DNA of 8,041 nt from Collinsella aerofaciens. GTDB taxonomy: Bacteria > Actinomycetota > Coriobacteriia > Coriobacteriales > Coriobacteriaceae. Below are positions 5,639 to 8,041 of the stretch, piece by piece. The notes beneath the pieces were generated by a model. It had not been told where the DNA came from, made no database searches, and saw only the letters and a list, made by a program, of their open reading frames with translations. Where the stretch lies: assembly GCA_905213725.1 (NCBI GenBank), contig CAJMJM010000084.1:1-8041 (forward strand). The letters are read 5' to 3'. The translations under genes were made by a program, and so were the position numbers. Each line of letters starts with the position of its first letter. Position 1 is the stretch's first letter.

Positions 5639-6493
5639 ATGTCCGTCCGCATTATTACCGATTCCGCAAGCGATATGTCGCCGGCCGAGCACCCAGCACT
5701 GGCCGTTTTGCCGCTGTCCGTCACCTTTGGCACCGATGTGTACATGGATGGCATCGACATCGATCACCAGCGCTTTTACGAGATGCTCGTGGAGCGCGAT
5801 GAGCTGCCCAAGACCGGCCAGGTCAACCCGTACGCGTTTTCGCAGGCGATTGCCAAGGTTCGTGAAGCCGGCGATGAGGCTGTGATTATTACCGTGGGCG
5901 CTAAGCTATCAGGCACCAATCAGAGTGCCCGTACCGCACTTGCCGAGGCGCCGGGCGGCGACGTGTACGTGGGGGATAGCAATAACGTCACTCTGGGCGA
6001 GCGTGTCCTGGTCGAGTATGCCCTGCGCCTGGTGGATGAGGGCCGTAGTGCGGCCCAGATCGCGGCGGCCGTCGAGGCCGTCCGTGACCGCGTGGTCGTC
6101 ATCGGCCTGCTCGAGACGCTGGAGTACCTGGTGCGCGGCGGTCGTCTGTCTGCTGCGGCCGGCGCCGTGGGCACGCTGCTCAACGTAAAGCCTGTGGTGG
6201 CTGTCGAGGACGGTCTGATCGTGCAGCTGGGCAAGGCGCGCGGTTCCAAGAACGGCCGCAACCTGCTGAACCAAAAGGTCGAAAAGGCGGGCGGCATCGA
6301 CTTTTCCATGCCGCTGGCGCTCGGCTATACGGGTCTTTCGGATGCGGTGCTCAAGAAGTATATCGAGGACAGTGCCGCGTTGTGGGCCGGCCATGCCGAG
6401 GGTGAGCTGCCCATCCACACTATCGGCGCCACCATCGGCACCCACGTGGGCCCCGGCGCTGTAGCCGTAGCCTTCTTCCGCCCCGCCAACTAG
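5639..6493 (+). CDS. DegV family fatty-acid-binding protein (FakB-like)
   Basis: DegV proteins bind one fatty acid. Those paired with the kinase FakA (FakB) present it for phosphorylation to acyl-phosphate, for use in membrane phospholipid synthesis. The protein has 284 residues, the normal length. Motifs in order are TDSASD (7-12), KTGQVNP (58-64, at the usual T-S-Q-P position), the ligand-carboxylate loop LSGTNQSA (90-97), EYLVRGGRLS (162-171), NVKPVV (182-187) and GTHVGPGA (267-274) near the C-terminus. No signal peptide or membrane segment is seen, so it is cytosolic. The start is the ATG 6 nt after AAAGGA; the longer frame from 5534 lacks a ribosome-binding site. A small hairpin, TGCGC/GCGCA (5608-5624), sits just before that site. 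No fakA lies in the window, so its partner must be elsewhere. The gene is followed by an AACCACC hairpin. Confidence 0.92.
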   Translation: MSVRIITDSASDMSPAEHPALAVLPLSVTFGTDVYMDGIDIDHQRFYEMLVERDELPKTGQVNPYAFSQAIAKVREAGDEAVIITVGAKLSGTNQSARTALAEAPGGDVYVGDSNNVTLGERVLVEYALRLVDEGRSAAQIAAAVEAVRDRVVVIGLLETLEYLVRGGRLSAAAGAVGTLLNVKPVVAVEDGLIVQLGKARGSKNGRNLLNQKVEKAGGIDFSMPLALGYTGLSDAVLKKYIEDSAALWAGHAEGELPIHTIGATIGTHVGPGAVAVAFFRPAN

Positions 6494-6504
6494 CTTTCCG
6501 GTCA

Positions 6505-6543
6505 AAACCACCACAAAGGGGACAGGTACCTTTGTGGTGGTTT
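6505..6543 (+). terminator. AACCACC hairpin terminator, copy 3 (inverted loop)
   Basis: AAACCACCACAAAGG (6505-6519) and its exact complement (6529-6543) form a 15-bp stem starting 11 nt after the degV stop. The loop GGACAGGTA is the reverse complement of TACCTGTCC, one base from the loop of copies 2 and 4, so this copy lies in the opposite orientation. Only 29 bp separate it from the next start codon. The T-run is short (TTT then A), so termination in the + direction may be partial. Confidence 0.75.
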
Positions 6544-6572
6544 ATGCTGGGTTCGGTTGAAAGGAGCACGCA

Positions 6573-6893
6573 ATGGCGTCTGAGGGCTTTTTTGAACGGG
6601 TGTACGAGGTGGTCGAGCAGATCCCCGAGGGGATGGTCGCCACGTATGGTCAGGTGGCGCTGCTTGCCGGTCGACCACGAAGTGCGCGGTATGTGGGGTA
6701 TGCCCTGCATAGCAATCCGCGCCCCGGCGAGATTCCCTGTCACCGCGTGGTGTTTGCCGACGGGCGCATATGCGAGGGTTTTGCTTTTGGCGGTCCCGAT
6801 GCTCAACGTGAGCTTTTGCTAGGGGAGGGTGTGGCGTTTAAGGACGACATGCACGTCGACCTGGCCGTCTGTCGTTGGCCTGCCGGACTCTAA
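6573..6893 (+). CDS. One-domain O6-alkylguanine-DNA alkyltransferase (MGMT/Ogt family)
   Basis: This 106-residue protein consists almost only of the DNA-binding/active-site domain of O6-alkylguanine-DNA alkyltransferases, which move alkyl groups from guanine O6 to their own cysteine. Seen in sequence are TYGQ (24-27, Tyr25 at the DNA-phosphate/flipping position), SARYVG (37-42, Arg39 at the arginine-finger position), HSNP (Asn48 in the hinge) and the active-site PCHRV (55-59, acceptor Cys56). Because the cysteine is present it is not an alkyltransferase-like (ATL) protein, in which that residue is replaced. The N-terminal ribonuclease-H-like domain of full Ogt/Ada is absent; many small family members share this form. 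The ATG is 6 nt after GAAAGGAG, a strong site. The gene lies 29 bp behind the degV hairpin, with no promoter visible in that gap, so expression may depend on read-through. Confidence 0.88.
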   Translation: MASEGFFERVYEVVEQIPEGMVATYGQVALLAGRPRSARYVGYALHSNPRPGEIPCHRVVFADGRICEGFAFGGPDAQRELLLGEGVAFKDDMHVDLAVCRWPAGL

Positions 6894-6911
6894 CAGCTCT
6901 GCCGTGGCCAG

Positions 6912-6950
6912 AACCACCACAAAGGTGCCTGTCCCCTTTGTGGTGGTTTT
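6912..6950 (+). terminator. AACCACC hairpin terminator, copy 4
   Basis: AACCACCACAAAGG (6912-6925) and its exact complement (6935-6948) form a 14-bp stem. A G-T and an A-T pair extend it outward to 6910-6950, and the T-run runs to 6950. The loop TGCCTGTCC is identical to that of the copy at 4925-4966. It begins 18 nt after the alkyltransferase stop codon and is its probable terminator. Confidence 0.85.
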
Positions 6951-6957
6951 CTGTTGC

Positions 6958-7134
6958 AGGTTTACCGGGGCTAACTTATGGAGAAGCTATGGCGGCGAAT
7001 ATTGATGCTGCAAAGTAAACCACGGTGAACTATATTGTATTCAGCAACGGAGCAGGCAATAGGCGATGAAAAAGCCTGCCCTGTTGAGTTTGATTCGCAT
7101 TCCTCCCCTCTGTGCGATTCAACGGTGTACTTCG
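6958..7134. other. Gene-poor stretch between convergent genes
   Basis: No convincing gene is seen. The stretch is more A/T-rich than its surroundings. It contains a small hairpin, GCAGGC/GCCTGC (7052-7057 with 7074-7079), an imperfect dyad TGATTCGCA/TGCGATTCA (7091-7099 with about 7112-7120), and an isolated TATATT (7031-7036). Two tiny reading frames have purine-rich leaders: 9 codons at 6989-7018 (+) and 19 codons at 7100-7041 (-). Neither is long enough to claim. It could be a decayed gene or an unannotated small RNA ending at the 7135-7180 hairpin. Confidence 0.35.
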
Positions 7135-7180
7135 GGAACAGGCCCGCTGGCAACTAACTGCCGGCGGGCCTGTTCCTGTT
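7135..7180 (+). terminator. Long GC-rich hairpin, probable + strand terminator
   Basis: GGAACAGGCCCGCTGGCA (7135-7152) pairs over all 18 bp, with one G-T pair, with 7159-7176. The loop is ACTAAC and a mixed T-run (TGTTTGT) follows. It is distinct from the AACCACC family. It lies 240 nt past the alkyltransferase gene, which already has a terminator at 6912-6950, so it may end a separate short transcript or be a backup. Confidence 0.6.
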
Positions 7181-7223
7181 TGTCGGGGGAGTGCGATGGG
7201 CGGAGCCGAACAGGTCGGGCATC

Positions 7224-7251
7224 AAAAAAGGCGGACGCCGTAGCGCCCGCC
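7224..7251 (-). terminator. Intrinsic terminator of trpS
   Basis: Read on the minus strand, GGCGGGCGC (7251-7243), loop TACG (7242-7239) and GCGTCCGCC (7238-7230) form a fully paired 9-bp GC-rich stem with one G-U pair, followed by six Ts (7229-7224). It begins 17 nt after the trpS stop codon, the classical arrangement. Confidence 0.92.
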
Positions 7252-7268
7252 CTAAAGCAATCGAAAGC

Positions 7269-8041
7269 TCAAGCCAGCAGATCGGTCTTGTACACCATGC
7301 CCATGGCGTCCTGAACCTCTGCCAGGGTCTGATCGGCGATCTCGTTGGCGCGACGGTTGCCCTCGTGCAGGACGTCCTTTACATAGTCCAGATCGTTCTC
7401 GTAGCGCTGACGGCGCTCGCGGATCGGCGCGAAGTACTCGTTGACGGCCTCGGTCACGTACTTCTTGAGCTGGCCGGAGCCGCCCATGCCGATCTCCTCG
7501 GCAATCTCGACCTCGGAGCGACCGGTGCAGATGGCGGCGGTCGAAAGCAGGCCGGACACGCCGGGGCGGTTCTCGGGATCGAACGTGATCATGCGCTCGG
7601 AGTCGGTCTGGCTCTTCTTGATGCGTTTGGCCGTCTCCTCGGCGGTCATCGAAATATTGATGGCGTTGCCGTAGCTCTTGCTCATCTTGCGACCGTCCAG
7701 GCCCGGCAGCAGCGGGGTCTCGGACAGCAGCGCCTCGACCTCGGGGAACACCTTGCCGTAGCGGTTGTTAAAGCGGCGGGCGATGGTGCGGGTGAGCTCG
7801 ATGTGCGGCAGCTGGTCGCGACCGACCGGCACCACGTTGCCCTTGCAGAACAGGATGTCGCAGGCCTGGTGCACCGGGTAGGTGAGCAGGAGGCCGGTAA
7901 GCTCGTGGCCCGAGGCCTCCATCTCGGCCTTGACCGTGGGGTTGCGCGCCAGCTCGGCCTCGGACACCAGCGACAGGAACGGCAGCATGAGCTGGTTGGC
8001 GGCGGGCACGGCGGAGTGCGCGTAGATCATGGGCTTGTCGG
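7269..8041 (-). CDS. trpS: Tryptophanyl-tRNA synthetase, C-terminal part (cut by the window edge)
   Basis: This class I synthetase charges tRNA(Trp) with tryptophan using ATP (EC 6.1.1.2). The frame stays open through 8041 (preceding residues D-K-P before MIYAH), so the N-terminus with the HIGH-type signature lies outside and the Met at 8030 is internal. About 257 residues are present. Seen are YPVHQACDILFCKGNVVPVG followed by RDQLPHIELTR, the TrpRS Rossmann-fold segment that contacts tryptophan and tRNA, and the ATP loop KMSKSYGN (KMSKS at 7688-7674). Then come DPENRPGVSGLLS and a helical C-terminal region with EYFAPIRERRQRY that is typical of TrpRS, not TyrRS. The stop TGA is followed 17 nt later by a clear intrinsic terminator. 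The gene converges on the alkyltransferase gene. Any leader or T-box control would lie outside the window. Confidence 0.95.
   Translation of the reverse strand, partial: DKPMIYAHSAVPAANQLMLPFLSLVSEAELARNPTVKAEMEASGHELTGLLLTYPVHQACDILFCKGNVVPVGRDQLPHIELTRTIARRFNNRYGKVFPEVEALLSETPLLPGLDGRKMSKSYGNAINISMTAEETAKRIKKSQTDSERMITFDPENRPGVSGLLSTAAICTGRSEVEIAEEIGMGGSGQLKKYVTEAVNEYFAPIRERRQRYENDLDYVKDVLHEGNRRANEIADQTLAEVQDAMGMVYKTDLLA

Noticed and set aside
6989..7018. 9-codon frame after GGAGAAGCT
   Set aside because: Too short to separate from chance, with no similarity or context to support a leader peptide.
7066..7314. 82-codon + strand frame
   Set aside because: It runs through the 7135-7176 hairpin, the trpS terminator and the end of trpS, has no good ribosome-binding site, and its composition is not protein-like.

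Overview
The window looks like chromosomal core DNA from a high-GC, gut-type actinobacterium of the class Coriobacteriia, most likely Collinsella or a close relative. This is inferred from three things: G/C-rich third codon positions, the gene content (ATP-type PEP carboxykinase, DegV, MarR, a small alkyltransferase, an actinobacterial-style TrpRS), and a recurring hairpin (arm AACCACCACAAAGG) behind several genes, which I associate from memory with Collinsella genomes. No database search was possible.

Layout, left to right. Positions 1-314 hold no gene but contain a short GGGACGGGG repeat pair and a 123-bp element with perfect 18-bp terminal inverted repeats (MITE-like or a structured RNA). 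A 12-helix polysaccharide-flippase-type membrane protein is read leftward (315-1898, TTG start). The divergent gap 1899-2277 holds a cluster of inverted and direct repeats (2001-2140) and a perfect 16-bp palindrome (2188-2203) before pckA. pckA (2278-3948) ends in a decayed copy of the recurrent hairpin. Next come a likely promoter and a leader with a strong intrinsic terminator, then a stand-alone B3/B4-domain protein (4177-4896). A MarR-family regulator (5070-5519), a DegV/FakB-type fatty-acid-binding protein (5639-6493) and a one-domain O6-alkylguanine-DNA alkyltransferase (6573-6893) follow on the + strand. After a gene-poor stretch (6958-7223), the window ends inside trpS, read leftward (7269-8041), with its own clear terminator.

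Functionally this is mostly housekeeping: PEP/oxaloacetate metabolism, aminoacyl-tRNA handling (TrpRS and a PheRS-like editing-fold protein), membrane lipid/fatty-acid metabolism (DegV, perhaps with its MarR neighbour), DNA alkylation repair and envelope glycan export. I see no defence, phage or transposase genes. The unusual content is non-coding: the repeated gene-end hairpins in both orientations, the repeat cluster before pckA, the 113-235 element, and the promoter-terminator leader of the B3/B4 gene.
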